Positions 17,616-25,390 of a stretch of DNA of 64,000 nucleotides are shown piece by piece. How positions within the stretch are numbered: the first letter of the stretch is position 1; every line of letters starts with the position of its first letter. Origin of the DNA: Chitinophaga niabensis (GTDB lineage Bacteria > Bacteroidota > Bacteroidia > Chitinophagales > Chitinophagaceae); contig NZ_FSRA01000001.1 of NCBI RefSeq assembly GCF_900129465.1, positions 1,302,001-1,366,000 of the forward strand, given 5' to 3'. The notes under the pieces were generated by a model. That model had not been told where the DNA came from and ran no database searches. It was given only the letters and a program-made list of their open reading frames with translations. The translations under genes and the position numbers were made by a program.

Positions 17616-18546
17616 ATTTCTTCTTCATAAAATACCAGCTCATGATCACTGCCGTAACAATGGCAATGGTGATGGGTATATAGAAGGCGTAGGTAGAATG
17701 GGCGTACGGAATTTCCACGTTCATGCCATAGATGCTGGCCACCAGTACAGGCAGGGTGAGCACGATGGTGATGGACGTGAGCCGTTTCATCACAAAGTTG
17801 AGGTTGTTGGAGATGATACTGGCAAACGCATCCATGGTACTGCTGAGGATGTTGGTGTAGATATTCGCCATTTCAAGCGCCTGGGAAGTATCTACGATCA
17901 GGTCATGCAGGAATTCCTTTTCATCTTCATTCAAACCCAGGAAGTTAGTGCGTTCCAGCTTCATCAGTAACAGTTCATTACTGCGCAGGGCCGTTACAAA
18001 ATACACCAGGCTTTTCTGGATCCGCATCAGGTAAAGCAGCTCCTCGTTCTTATTGGAATCGTACAGTCTTTGTTCAGAAAGGTTACGGCGGTGGTTTATT
18101 TCCTTCAGGTAATCCAGGAAGTTCATCACCACTTTTTCAAATACCTTGAGTACCATCATATTCCGCTTTTCAGGATGGCGGTTATGGAAGGTGTTCAGGA
18201 ATTTTTTGATGGCCGCATTATCGAAAGAATTTACCGTTACGATCTGGTTGTGTGTGAGGATGATCACAATGGGGATCGTAATGTAAAAGGCATCGCTTTC
18301 GTTGATGGAATTGTTTTCTGTAGGAGTTTTTAATACAATGAGCTTCACATTGTCTTCCAGTTCAAAGCGGCTCTTTTCGTCGATGTCCAGGGAGTCCGTT
18401 AAGAAGTCAAGGGGAATGTCCAGTTCTTCTGCTAACTGTTCAAATTCCGTCTGTTTCAGCGGGGGTGTAATATTCACCCAGGCGCCGTTTTCGGGCTCCT
18501 CAATTGCAACAGTGCGGGCATCGATATTTTTGAAGTACTGGATCAT
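17608..18546 (-). CDS. corA: CorA-family divalent metal ion transporter
   Basis: 312 residues. The long soluble N-terminal part is rich in charged helices. The C-terminus has two membrane helices with the family's pore signature YGMN (SIYGMNVEIPYAHSTYAF) and ends in the basic KKKWF. CorA proteins form pentameric channels for Mg2+ and sometimes Co2+ or Ni2+ in the inner membrane. The ion preference is not resolved by sequence. It has a TACCTTTG promoter box 7 nt before the ATG, so its mRNA may have almost no leader. Confidence 0.92.
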   Translation of the reverse strand: MIQYFKNIDARTVAIEEPENGAWVNITPPLKQTEFEQLAEELDIPLDFLTDSLDIDEKSRFELEDNVKLIVLKTPTENNSINESDAFYITIPIVIILTHNQIVTVNSFDNAAIKKFLNTFHNRHPEKRNMMVLKVFEKVVMNFLDYLKEINHRRNLSEQRLYDSNKNEELLYLMRIQKSLVYFVTALRSNELLLMKLERTNFLGLNEDEKEFLHDLIVDTSQALEMANIYTNILSSTMDAFASIISNNLNFVMKRLTSITIVLTLPVLVASIYGMNVEIPYAHSTYAFYIPITIAIVTAVIMSWYFMKKKWF

Positions 18547-18553
18547 CCGGGCG

Positions 18554-18561
18554 CAAAGGTA
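18554..18561 (-). promoter_or_regulatory. -7 promoter box (TACCTTTG) of corA
   Basis: Exact TAnnTTTG match on the - strand, exactly 7 nt before the ATG. A TTG lies 15 nt further upstream, shorter than the usual spacing. Confidence 0.6.
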
Positions 18562-18590
18562 GGGGAATTAATTTACCAATAGCTTGCGGG

Positions 18591-19370
18591 CTAAATATTA
18601 ATATTTCCTTCAAATACCAGCGTAGCCGGGCCACAGAGCCAGATGTTGGAGAAACTGCGTTCCCCGTTCCTGGCAAACTGAATTTCCAGGTGTCCGCCGA
18701 TGGTTTCCACCGGAATGGTATATTCGCCTGTTTCTGCGGGAGCAGCGGTTAATGCGGCGGCAGTTACGCCGGTACCGCAGGAAAAGGTTTCATCTTCCAC
18801 GCCCCGTTCGTAGGTCCGTACAAATATCCCTTTGTCCATTTCCTGTACAAAGTTCACATTGGTACCTTCCGCGGCGAAGCGTTCATTATAACGAATGGCA
18901 CGCCCTTCTTCGTATACATCCACTTCCTGTACATCCGTCACAAATTTCACGAAATGGGGGGAGCCGGTGTTGAGATAGAAATACATATTGCCTACTTCTA
19001 TCCAGTCTACATCCTGCATTTTGAGGTTCACCCAGCCGTTTTCCCGGAAACTGGCTTCATGGGGGCCATCTACAGCAATGAACTTTACAGCAGGTTTCTC
19101 AATTCCCATCTGGCGGGCAAAAGCACTCAGGCAACGGCCACCATTACCGCACATACTGCCTTCACGGCCGTCTGCATTGTAATATTTCATCTGGAAGTCG
19201 TAATCAGCATGGTTTTCCAGCATCATTAATCCATCTGCCCCAATGCCAAAGCGGCGGTCGCACAGATGTGCGATCTGTTGCGTGGTGAGGGAGCTGTATT
19301 CGCCGTTCCTGTTGTCTACGATCACAAAATCGTTGCCTGTGCCCTGGTATTTATAGAAGTGTATGTTCAT
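18591..19370 (-). CDS. dapF: Diaminopimelate epimerase
   Basis: 259 residues. It starts with the family's YQGTGNDFVIVDN and carries both catalytic cysteines: Cys74 in GSMCGNGGRC and Cys198 in ETFSCGTGVTAAAL. It converts LL-diaminopimelate to the meso form for lysine and peptidoglycan synthesis in the cytoplasm. It is a single gene 44 bp upstream of corA on the same strand, with its own TACCTTTG box 7 nt before the ATG. Confidence 0.96.
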   Translation of the reverse strand: MNIHFYKYQGTGNDFVIVDNRNGEYSSLTTQQIAHLCDRRFGIGADGLMMLENHADYDFQMKYYNADGREGSMCGNGGRCLSAFARQMGIEKPAVKFIAVDGPHEASFRENGWVNLKMQDVDWIEVGNMYFYLNTGSPHFVKFVTDVQEVDVYEEGRAIRYNERFAAEGTNVNFVQEMDKGIFVRTYERGVEDETFSCGTGVTAAALTAAPAETGEYTIPVETIGGHLEIQFARNGERSFSNIWLCGPATLVFEGNINI

Positions 19371-19377
19371 TTCGGTG

Positions 19378-19385
19378 CAAAGGTA
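19378..19385 (-). promoter_or_regulatory. -7 promoter box (TACCTTTG) of dapF
   Basis: Exact TAnnTTTG match, 7 nt before the ATG. It is the same 8-mer at the same distance as for corA. No good -33 element is seen. Confidence 0.6.
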
Positions 19386-19437
19386 AAATAGTTTTCTGAG
19401 GAATTAAGGGAGCCTGCTTTTAGTACCGGCAGTACTG

Positions 19438-20322
19438 CTATTGTGCGATACGCTCCAATGCCTGTGTGATCAGTTTTTCCACAGCAGCTCCGCCATCTGC
19501 ACTGAATTCCTTTTTGATCCTGTTAGCCACAATGGCGCTGATAGAAAGGCATTCATGCCCTAAAACGCGTCCTAAGCCATAGATCCCCGCTGTTTCCATC
19601 TCAAAGTTGGTGATGTGCTGGTTTTCGTACCTGAAACCGGTAAGCTGGTCTATCAGTTCAGGATGGGAAAGCGCGCCACGTAATACGCGGCCCTGCGGAG
19701 CGTAGAATCCGGGACAGGTAACAGTGATGCCTGTATGAAAACCTTCTGTGAACTTTTCCTTCAGCTCTTTGGAGGCTTCAATCAGGTAAGGCCTGGCTGC
19801 GCTGGGTTGCATCCTGATCTGCCCCCTGAAGGCTTCCAGTAAGGAAAGTTCTTCCGGCGTGTTCTGATAGGTATAAAAGGGGAGAAGGTTATCCAGGCCA
19901 AGCCCGTGAGAGGAAACCACAAAGCTGTCCACCGGAATAGCTTCCTGCAAAGAGCCGGAAGTGCCCAGGCGGATGATGCGCAGTGAGGTGAGTTCTTCCT
20001 TCACCGTGCGGGATGTAAAATCTATATTCACCAAAGCATCCAGTTCATTCAGTACAATATCAATGTTATCCGTACCGATACCGGTAGATACCACGGAGAT
20101 CCTTTTTTGTCCTATAAAGCCGGTATGTGTCACAAATTCGCGGTGTTGGTACGTACCTTCCACTTTGTCGAAGTGTTTGCTGACTGCTTTTACGCGCTCC
20201 GGGTCACCAACGGTGATAACGGTATGTGCTAATTCTTCCGGGCGAACATCCAGGTGGTAAACAGCTCCGCGGGTGTTGAGTATCAGTTCAGATTCGGCTA
20301 TTCTGGTCATATTGTTTTTCAT
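19438..20322 (-). CDS. Nucleoside phosphorylase (PNP/uridine phosphorylase family)
   Basis: 294 residues from the ATG at 20322; an ATG at 20310 is an equally acceptable start. A GTG further out (20397) would overlap the tRNA-Cys promoter and is rejected. Motifs include TVITVGDPERV, STGIGTDNIDIVLNEL, IIRLGTSGSLQ and the nucleoside-binding NFEMETAGIYGL. Such enzymes split nucleosides with phosphate to a base and (deoxy)ribose-1-phosphate in salvage. The sequence looks more like the uridine-phosphorylase branch, but the base specificity is not certain. It is divergent from tRNA-Cys. Confidence 0.88.
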   Translation of the reverse strand: MKNNMTRIAESELILNTRGAVYHLDVRPEELAHTVITVGDPERVKAVSKHFDKVEGTYQHREFVTHTGFIGQKRISVVSTGIGTDNIDIVLNELDALVNIDFTSRTVKEELTSLRIIRLGTSGSLQEAIPVDSFVVSSHGLGLDNLLPFYTYQNTPEELSLLEAFRGQIRMQPSAARPYLIEASKELKEKFTEGFHTGITVTCPGFYAPQGRVLRGALSHPELIDQLTGFRYENQHITNFEMETAGIYGLGRVLGHECLSISAIVANRIKKEFSADGGAAVEKLITQALERIAQ

Positions 20323-20358
20323 TTTTTGTAATCCGTAAATGAATATCTTTGAATCAGA

Positions 20359-20389
20359 TTTGGCAAATATCGAAAATTTACTACTTTTG
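20359..20389 (+). promoter_or_regulatory. Consensus Bacteroidota promoter of tRNA-Cys
   Basis: TTTG at 20359-20362, a 19-bp spacer, then TACTTTTG at 20382-20389. This is a full match to the TTTG-N19-TAnnTTTG consensus of the primary sigma factor in this phylum. The tRNA begins 17 nt after the box. Confidence 0.8.
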
Positions 20390-20406
20390 CAGTCCACAAA
20401 ATTACT

Positions 20407-20477
20407 GGTATCGTGGCCGAGTGGCTAGGCAGAGGTCTGCAAAACCTCCTACAGCGGTTCGAATCCGCTCGATACCT
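20407..20477 (+). tRNA. tRNA-Cys (anticodon GCA)
   Basis: 71 nt. The acceptor stem GGTATCG pairs with CGATACC (20470-20476), with discriminator T. The anticodon stem is GAGGT/ACCTC around loop CTGCAAA, anticodon GCA at 20439-20441. The T stem is AGCGG/CCGCT around TTCGAAT. The variable loop is short. The 3' CCA is not encoded. Confidence 0.97.
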
Positions 20478-20480
20478 CCC

Positions 20481-20518
20481 AAAAGGGCCTCTTTTTACGA
20501 AGATGGCCCTTTTTTTAT
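20481..20518 (+). terminator. Terminator of tRNA-Cys
   Basis: AAAAGGGCC (20481-20489) pairs with GGCCCTTTT (20505-20513) and is followed by a T run. The hairpin starts 3 nt after the tRNA's discriminator base. Confidence 0.88.
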
Positions 20519-20601
20519 TTCCCTCCATGTGGAATTCCCCTCTACTCTGGTACCATCCTTGTTAAAACATTATAACTGTAGAAGTTGTCTTAAACAAGTA
20601 T

Positions 20602-23115
20602 ATGGGAATAAACTGGCATACCATCACAGCAGAAGAAACACTCAGGCAAACCGGCAGCAGCATACAGGGCCTGAACGATAACGCCGTTCGGCAGAAGCTG
20701 GAAGAGTTCGGCAAAAATGAACTGCAAACCAAAAAGAAAGTACACCCCGTACTTTTATTTTTCAGGCAGTTCTTTGAAGTGATGATCCTCGTACTGGTTG
20801 TTGCAGCGGTTATATCCGCCTTTATAGGAGAAGTGTCAGATACGTTCGTGATCATTGTGATCATCATATTAAATGCCGTGGTAGGTTTTATCCAGGAGTA
20901 CCGTGCGGAAAAAGCCATGGATGCCCTGCGTAAGATGGCAGCCCCAACCAGTACACTGATCCGCAACGGCAGTACCATCCGGCTGCCTTCCATAGAATTA
21001 CTGCCGGGAGATATCGTACTGCTGGAAGTAGGGAATATGGTACCCGCAGATATCCGCCTGCTGGAAAGTCATTCCCTGAAGATCAATGAAGCCAGTTTAA
21101 CAGGAGAATCCAATGCTATTGATAAAACCACCGATCCCCTGCAGGATGCATCATTGCCTTTGGGAGACAGGAGTAATATGGCCTTTAACGGCACCCTGGT
21201 CACCAACGGAAGAGGGAAGGGGGTAGTGGTTGCCACCGCTATGCAAACGGAATTAGGCAAGATCGCAGGTATGCTGGAAGATGCCAAAAGCAGTTCACCC
21301 CTGCAGAAAAGGATGGAGGATTTTTCGAGGAAGCTCACATTCATCATATTGGGGTTATGTGCAGTATTATTCTTTATAGGTTTTCTGCGCGGAGAAGATC
21401 TGCAAAGGATGTTACTCACTGTTATTTCCTTAGCTGTAGCGGCTATCCCGGAAGCATTACCCGCCGTAGTAACTGTTTCGCTGGCATTGGGTGCCAAACG
21501 CCTGTTGAAGAAAAATGTACTGATCCGCAAATTGTATGCGGTGGAAACGCTGGGTTCCGTTACCTATATCTGTACAGATAAAACAGGTACGCTCACGCGC
21601 AATAAAATGAGGGTGCAGGAAGTATGGGAAAACGGGCCATTGCTGCTTGCCATGAGCCTGAACCATGATGTGAAGGAAAAGGAAGGAGAACTCTTTGGCG
21701 ACCCTACAGAAATAGCCATGGTAGAATACGCTAAAGAACAGGAGCGTTTCGAACGTGTAAAGGAAATACCTTTTGATGCAGACCGGAAAGCCATGACCAC
21801 CATCTTTGAAAAAGAGGGAAAGTATTGGGTGATCACAAAAGGAGCAACAGAATCCATTGCAGATATGATGGCTGATGCAGCAAAAGAGGAATTAAAAACC
21901 CGCGAAGAAGAGATGGCCAAAAAAGGCATGCGCGTGATCGGTTTTGCAACAAAGGAATTAGATGAACTTCCCTCAGAAATAACACCGGAACAAATAGAGA
22001 AAGACCTGGAGTTCATTGGCCTGGTAGGTTTAATAGACCCTCCGAGGCAGGAAGCAAAAGATGCGATCCTTCAATGTAAAGAGGCCGGCATTGCGGTTGT
22101 GATGATCACAGGAGATCATCCGCTTACAGCCGGTTCCATTGCGCAGCAGCTGGAAATCATTGGTGAAGAGGAAGGAAAGATCATCACCGGGAAAGAACTG
22201 GAGGCCATGCCGGAAGAAGTATTCAGGGAAAAGGTGGAACAGCTTAGAGTATATGCGCGCGTATCGCCGCAGCAAAAACTAAACATTGTAACTGCCCTGC
22301 AGGAAAACCACCAGTTTGTTTCCATGACGGGAGACGGTGTGAACGATGCGCCTTCTCTGAAGAAAGCCAATATAGGTGTGGCGATGGGTATCACCGGTAC
22401 AGACGTTACCAAAGAAGCTGCACACATGATCTTAGTAGACGATAATTTTGCAACGATCGTAGACGCTGTAGGAGAGGGCCGCCGGATCTACGATAATATC
22501 AGGAAGTTTATCCGCTACATCCTCACCGGTAATTCAGCAGAAATATGGTGCCTGTTCCTGGCGCCGCTTTTAGGACTGCCTATTCCTTTATTACCGGTAC
22601 ATATTTTATGGGTGAACCTTGTCACAGACGGTTTGCCTGCACTGGCCTTATCTACCGAAATACCGGAAAAGAACATCATGCAGCGGCCACCACGAAGGAC
22701 AGATGAAAGTATCTTTGCCAAAGGGCTGGGGATCCACGTGCTTTGGGTAGGTGTTTTCATTGGCCTGTTAACCGTAGGCATGCAATGGTATGCCATTCAC
22801 AACGATGGCAATCACTGGCAAACCATGGTATTCACAACGCTCTGTTTTTGCCAGCTTTATCATGTAATGGCTATCCGCAGTGAAACCAGGTCATTGTTCA
22901 GTATGGGATTATGGAGTAACAGGCCATTGCTGCTGGCAGTAGGCGTTACAGTGCTGCTGCAGTTAATGGTGATCTATGTGCCTTACTTTAATGAACTGTT
23001 CCATACAGCGCCACTTTCGTGGCAGGAATTACTGATCGTTACCGGGGTTTCAGGTGTGGTGTTTGTGGCGGTGGAGATAGAGAAATGGGTGAAAAGAAAA
23101 GCCGTGACTATTTAG
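20602..23115 (+). CDS. Calcium-type P-type ATPase (P2A-like cation pump)
   Basis: 837 residues. TGES (167-170) is the actuator loop. PEALP in AAIPEALPAVVTVSLALGAKRL is the M4 ion-site motif. Asp326 in DKTGTLT is the phosphorylated residue, and GDGVNDAPSLKKANIGVAMG is the hinge motif. Asn and Glu in TGNSAEI, and Asn and Asp in WVNLVTDGLPALAL (around residue 670), match both Ca2+ sites of SERCA-type pumps. It probably exports Ca2+ from the cytoplasm at the cost of ATP. Mn2+ or Na+ cannot be excluded. It is a single gene with a short GC-poor leader after the tRNA terminator. Confidence 0.92.
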   Translation: MGINWHTITAEETLRQTGSSIQGLNDNAVRQKLEEFGKNELQTKKKVHPVLLFFRQFFEVMILVLVVAAVISAFIGEVSDTFVIIVIIILNAVVGFIQEYRAEKAMDALRKMAAPTSTLIRNGSTIRLPSIELLPGDIVLLEVGNMVPADIRLLESHSLKINEASLTGESNAIDKTTDPLQDASLPLGDRSNMAFNGTLVTNGRGKGVVVATAMQTELGKIAGMLEDAKSSSPLQKRMEDFSRKLTFIILGLCAVLFFIGFLRGEDLQRMLLTVISLAVAAIPEALPAVVTVSLALGAKRLLKKNVLIRKLYAVETLGSVTYICTDKTGTLTRNKMRVQEVWENGPLLLAMSLNHDVKEKEGELFGDPTEIAMVEYAKEQERFERVKEIPFDADRKAMTTIFEKEGKYWVITKGATESIADMMADAAKEELKTREEEMAKKGMRVIGFATKELDELPSEITPEQIEKDLEFIGLVGLIDPPRQEAKDAILQCKEAGIAVVMITGDHPLTAGSIAQQLEIIGEEEGKIITGKELEAMPEEVFREKVEQLRVYARVSPQQKLNIVTALQENHQFVSMTGDGVNDAPSLKKANIGVAMGITGTDVTKEAAHMILVDDNFATIVDAVGEGRRIYDNIRKFIRYILTGNSAEIWCLFLAPLLGLPIPLLPVHILWVNLVTDGLPALALSTEIPEKNIMQRPPRRTDESIFAKGLGIHVLWVGVFIGLLTVGMQWYAIHNDGNHWQTMVFTTLCFCQLYHVMAIRSETRSLFSMGLWSNRPLLLAVGVTVLLQLMVIYVPYFNELFHTAPLSWQELLIVTGVSGVVFVAVEIEKWVKRKAVTI

Positions 23116-23160
23116 AGCATACATTCCTGCCAATATTATTTTAACTATTCTTCTCATAGG

Positions 23161-23208
23161 GCTCTTCTTGCTCTTGATAAGCTCTTTCAAAGCTCTTTCA
23201 TTGCTTTG
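23161..23208 (+). repeat. Cluster of GCTCTT repeats
   Basis: GCTCTT begins at 23161, 23169/23170 (overlapping a run of CTT), 23181 and 23192, with a degenerate GCTTT at 23203. The last spacings are 11 bp. It lies between the ATPase stop and the terminator. Confidence 0.6.
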
Positions 23209-23239
23209 CCTCTAATGGATAATATGATATTACTTTATA

Positions 23240-23275
23240 AAAAAAAGACTGTCCTTTGCAGAACAGCCTTTTTCT
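23240..23275. terminator. Bidirectional terminator between the ATPase and DUF1080 genes
   Basis: AAAAAG-A-CTGT pairs with ACAG-C-CTTTTT (one mismatch), flanked by A and T runs on the two sides. It serves the convergent + and - genes. Confidence 0.7.
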
Positions 23276-23293
23276 TTTACATACCGTTTCCGG

Positions 23294-24028
23294 TTATAAT
23301 TTCCTGATCCAGATATTCCGGTAGCTCACCAGGTCCCCATGATCCTGCAAAGCCAATGGCATAGCGCCGTGCTTCACATAGGTCGGTTGACCGATATATT
23401 CTGTTTTGCCTTTCAGTTCTGTATTGTTCTGCACCAGGATGTTGTTGTGCAGCACCGTGATGCGTGCAGGAGATTTCACACTACCGTCATCATTAAAACG
23501 GGGGGCAGTCCAGATCACATCATAGGTCTGCCATTCTCCTGGCTTTTTGCAGGCATTCACTAAAGGAATGGATTGTTTATATATACTACCGGCCTGGCCA
23601 TTGGAGTAGGTTTTGCTTTCATAGCTATCCAATACCTGTAATTCATAATAAGACTGGAGAAAGATACCGCTGTTACCGCGTCCCTGTCCTTCACCTTTGA
23701 TCACGGAAGGAGAGCGCCATTCAATATGCAGCTGAAAATCTTCGAAAGCTTCTTTGGTTTTAATCCCCCCTTTTTTAGGCGTAACGGTCATTGCGCCGTC
23801 TTTTACCACAAATGGAGCAGGACCGCCTTTATCACTTTCCCAGCTGTTGAGGTTTTTACCATCGAATAGTACGATCGCATCTGAAGGAGCGGCGGTGCCT
23901 GTTCCGGGTGTTACTTTAACCGGTACGGGTTCCCATACTTCAGTGGCTTTCGGGTCGCCCTGCTGTGCGCTGGCAAATAAGGGCAGCATAACTGCGGAGC
24001 ATACAATGAGAGATTTGAGAGAATACAT
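23294..24028 (-). CDS. DUF1080 protein, 3-keto-disaccharide hydrolase type
   Basis: 244 residues with a Sec signal peptide (MYSLKSLIVCSAVMLPLFASAQQ). The mature part is one DUF1080 beta-sandwich: IVLFDGKNLNSWES, FQLHIEWRSP, RGNSGIFLQSYYELQVLDS, GEWQTYDVIWTAPRF and a final YRNIWIRKL. In Bacteroides, members of this family cleave 3-keto-glycosides made by an oxidoreductase. Here the upstream gene (11 bp gap) is a Gfo/Idh oxidoreductase, which supports the same role in the periplasm. The actual sugar is unknown. Confidence 0.85.
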   Translation of the reverse strand: MYSLKSLIVCSAVMLPLFASAQQGDPKATEVWEPVPVKVTPGTGTAAPSDAIVLFDGKNLNSWESDKGGPAPFVVKDGAMTVTPKKGGIKTKEAFEDFQLHIEWRSPSVIKGEGQGRGNSGIFLQSYYELQVLDSYESKTYSNGQAGSIYKQSIPLVNACKKPGEWQTYDVIWTAPRFNDDGSVKSPARITVLHNNILVQNNTELKGKTEYIGQPTYVKHGAMPLALQDHGDLVSYRNIWIRKL

Positions 24029-24039
24029 CTGTTATGATT

Positions 24040-25326
24040 TTATGCTTTAGGTAACTTGTAACCATTGTGATATTCTGCGGCCATCAGCTTGTTGGCGGCT
24101 GCATCCGAAAATGCCCGTGTACCTTTATCCCAGAACACTTTTTTGCCCGTTTTAAAGGCAATATTTCCCATTTGTGCATTCACGGCTACATTGGCGCCCG
24201 TTTGAATATCGCAGCGCAGATCACTGAGCTTGCGGGATTTGATCACTTCCAGGAAGTTTTTGGTATGTTTTACCAGGCCGTTGTCAGACGCTTTTGTATA
24301 AGGGATGGCTTCCATTTTGCCTTTCTCGGGGATCACTTCCCATCCGCCGCGGTCCAGCACCAGGGTACCGTTATTGCCAATGAAGGCAATTCCATGCGTA
24401 CGTCCGTAAGGGCCGCCGTCAATGCCGGTAGCATGTTCCCATTGCATATTGAAACCGTCGAATTCGTAGATAGCGGTGAGCGTATCAGGGGTTTCGGCTG
24501 CGTCATCCGGATAGGCGAATTTGCCGCCGGCAGCTACTACGGATTTAGGATTGGAGGCTTTCATACCGTACAGGGCATAATCGATCAGGTGTACGCCCCA
24601 GTCTGTCATTAAACCGCCTGCATAATCCCAGTACCAGCGAAAGTTAAAGTGAAAACGGTTCGGGTCAAAGGGGCGCTTTTGGGCGGGGCCCAGCCAGGTG
24701 GTATAATCTACACCTGCAGGAACAGCTGTAATAGCCTGTTTAGGCACGGGTTTCATCCAACCCATATAAGCCCAGGCTTTTACCAGCCTTACATTTCCGA
24801 GTTTGCCGGAATGCACAAAATCGATCGCATCCTGGAAGTGCTGCATGCTGCGTTGCCACTGGCCCACCTGTACAACCCGGTTATGACGTTGCTGGGCAGC
24901 TACCATAGCACGGCATTCCAGAATGGAATTACCGATCGGTTTTTCCACATAAACATCCTTACCGGCGGAACAGGCATCCGTCATTTGCAGGCAATGCCAA
25001 TGGTCCGGCGTACCTATCACCACTGCGTCAATGTCTTTATCTTCCAGCAGTTTGCGGTAATCTCCGTAGAGTTTTACCTTGATATTCTTTGCCGCCAGTT
25101 CAGCCGCGCGTTTGTCCAGCACGTTTTTGTCAACATCACAAAGGGCTACGCATTCTGCCTCGGGGTGATTAAGCAGGGCGTTCAGGTCGCTCCAGCCCAT
25201 GCCATTGATGCCAATGGCGGCAAAACGGATCCGGTCGCTGGGAGCTATTGCCCGCAGTGAGGAGGGTAACAATGCTGAACCTGCCAGGAAAGCGGAGGTG
25301 TTGAGCAGGAAATTCCTTCTGTGCAT
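24040..25326 (-). CDS. Exported Gfo/Idh/MocA-family oxidoreductase
   Basis: 428 residues. The N-terminus MHRRNFLLNTSAFLAGSALLPSS has a twin-arginine pattern (RRNFL), so the folded, cofactor-loaded enzyme is probably sent out by Tat. The Rossmann loop is AAIGINGMG, followed by CDVDKN, TPDHWH and VEKPIG, the family's catalytic Glu-Lys-Pro. The C-terminal part carries GGLMTDWGVHLIDYALYGM. It is predicted to oxidise or reduce a sugar hydroxyl, probably C3, with bound NAD. It is the first gene of an operon with the DUF1080 hydrolase. Confidence 0.88.
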   Translation of the reverse strand: MHRRNFLLNTSAFLAGSALLPSSLRAIAPSDRIRFAAIGINGMGWSDLNALLNHPEAECVALCDVDKNVLDKRAAELAAKNIKVKLYGDYRKLLEDKDIDAVVIGTPDHWHCLQMTDACSAGKDVYVEKPIGNSILECRAMVAAQQRHNRVVQVGQWQRSMQHFQDAIDFVHSGKLGNVRLVKAWAYMGWMKPVPKQAITAVPAGVDYTTWLGPAQKRPFDPNRFHFNFRWYWDYAGGLMTDWGVHLIDYALYGMKASNPKSVVAAGGKFAYPDDAAETPDTLTAIYEFDGFNMQWEHATGIDGGPYGRTHGIAFIGNNGTLVLDRGGWEVIPEKGKMEAIPYTKASDNGLVKHTKNFLEVIKSRKLSDLRCDIQTGANVAVNAQMGNIAFKTGKKVFWDKGTRAFSDAAANKLMAAEYHNGYKLPKA

Positions 25327-25390
25327 AAAGTTTTCATTTGGTTAATGACGTGGAAAAATCCTAACCAAGATATAAAATTCAATCAGACAA

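Noticed and set aside
20323..20397. GTG start for the nucleoside phosphorylase
   Set aside because: It would cover the tRNA-Cys promoter and add a stretch without family similarity; ATG at 20322 or 20310 fits better.
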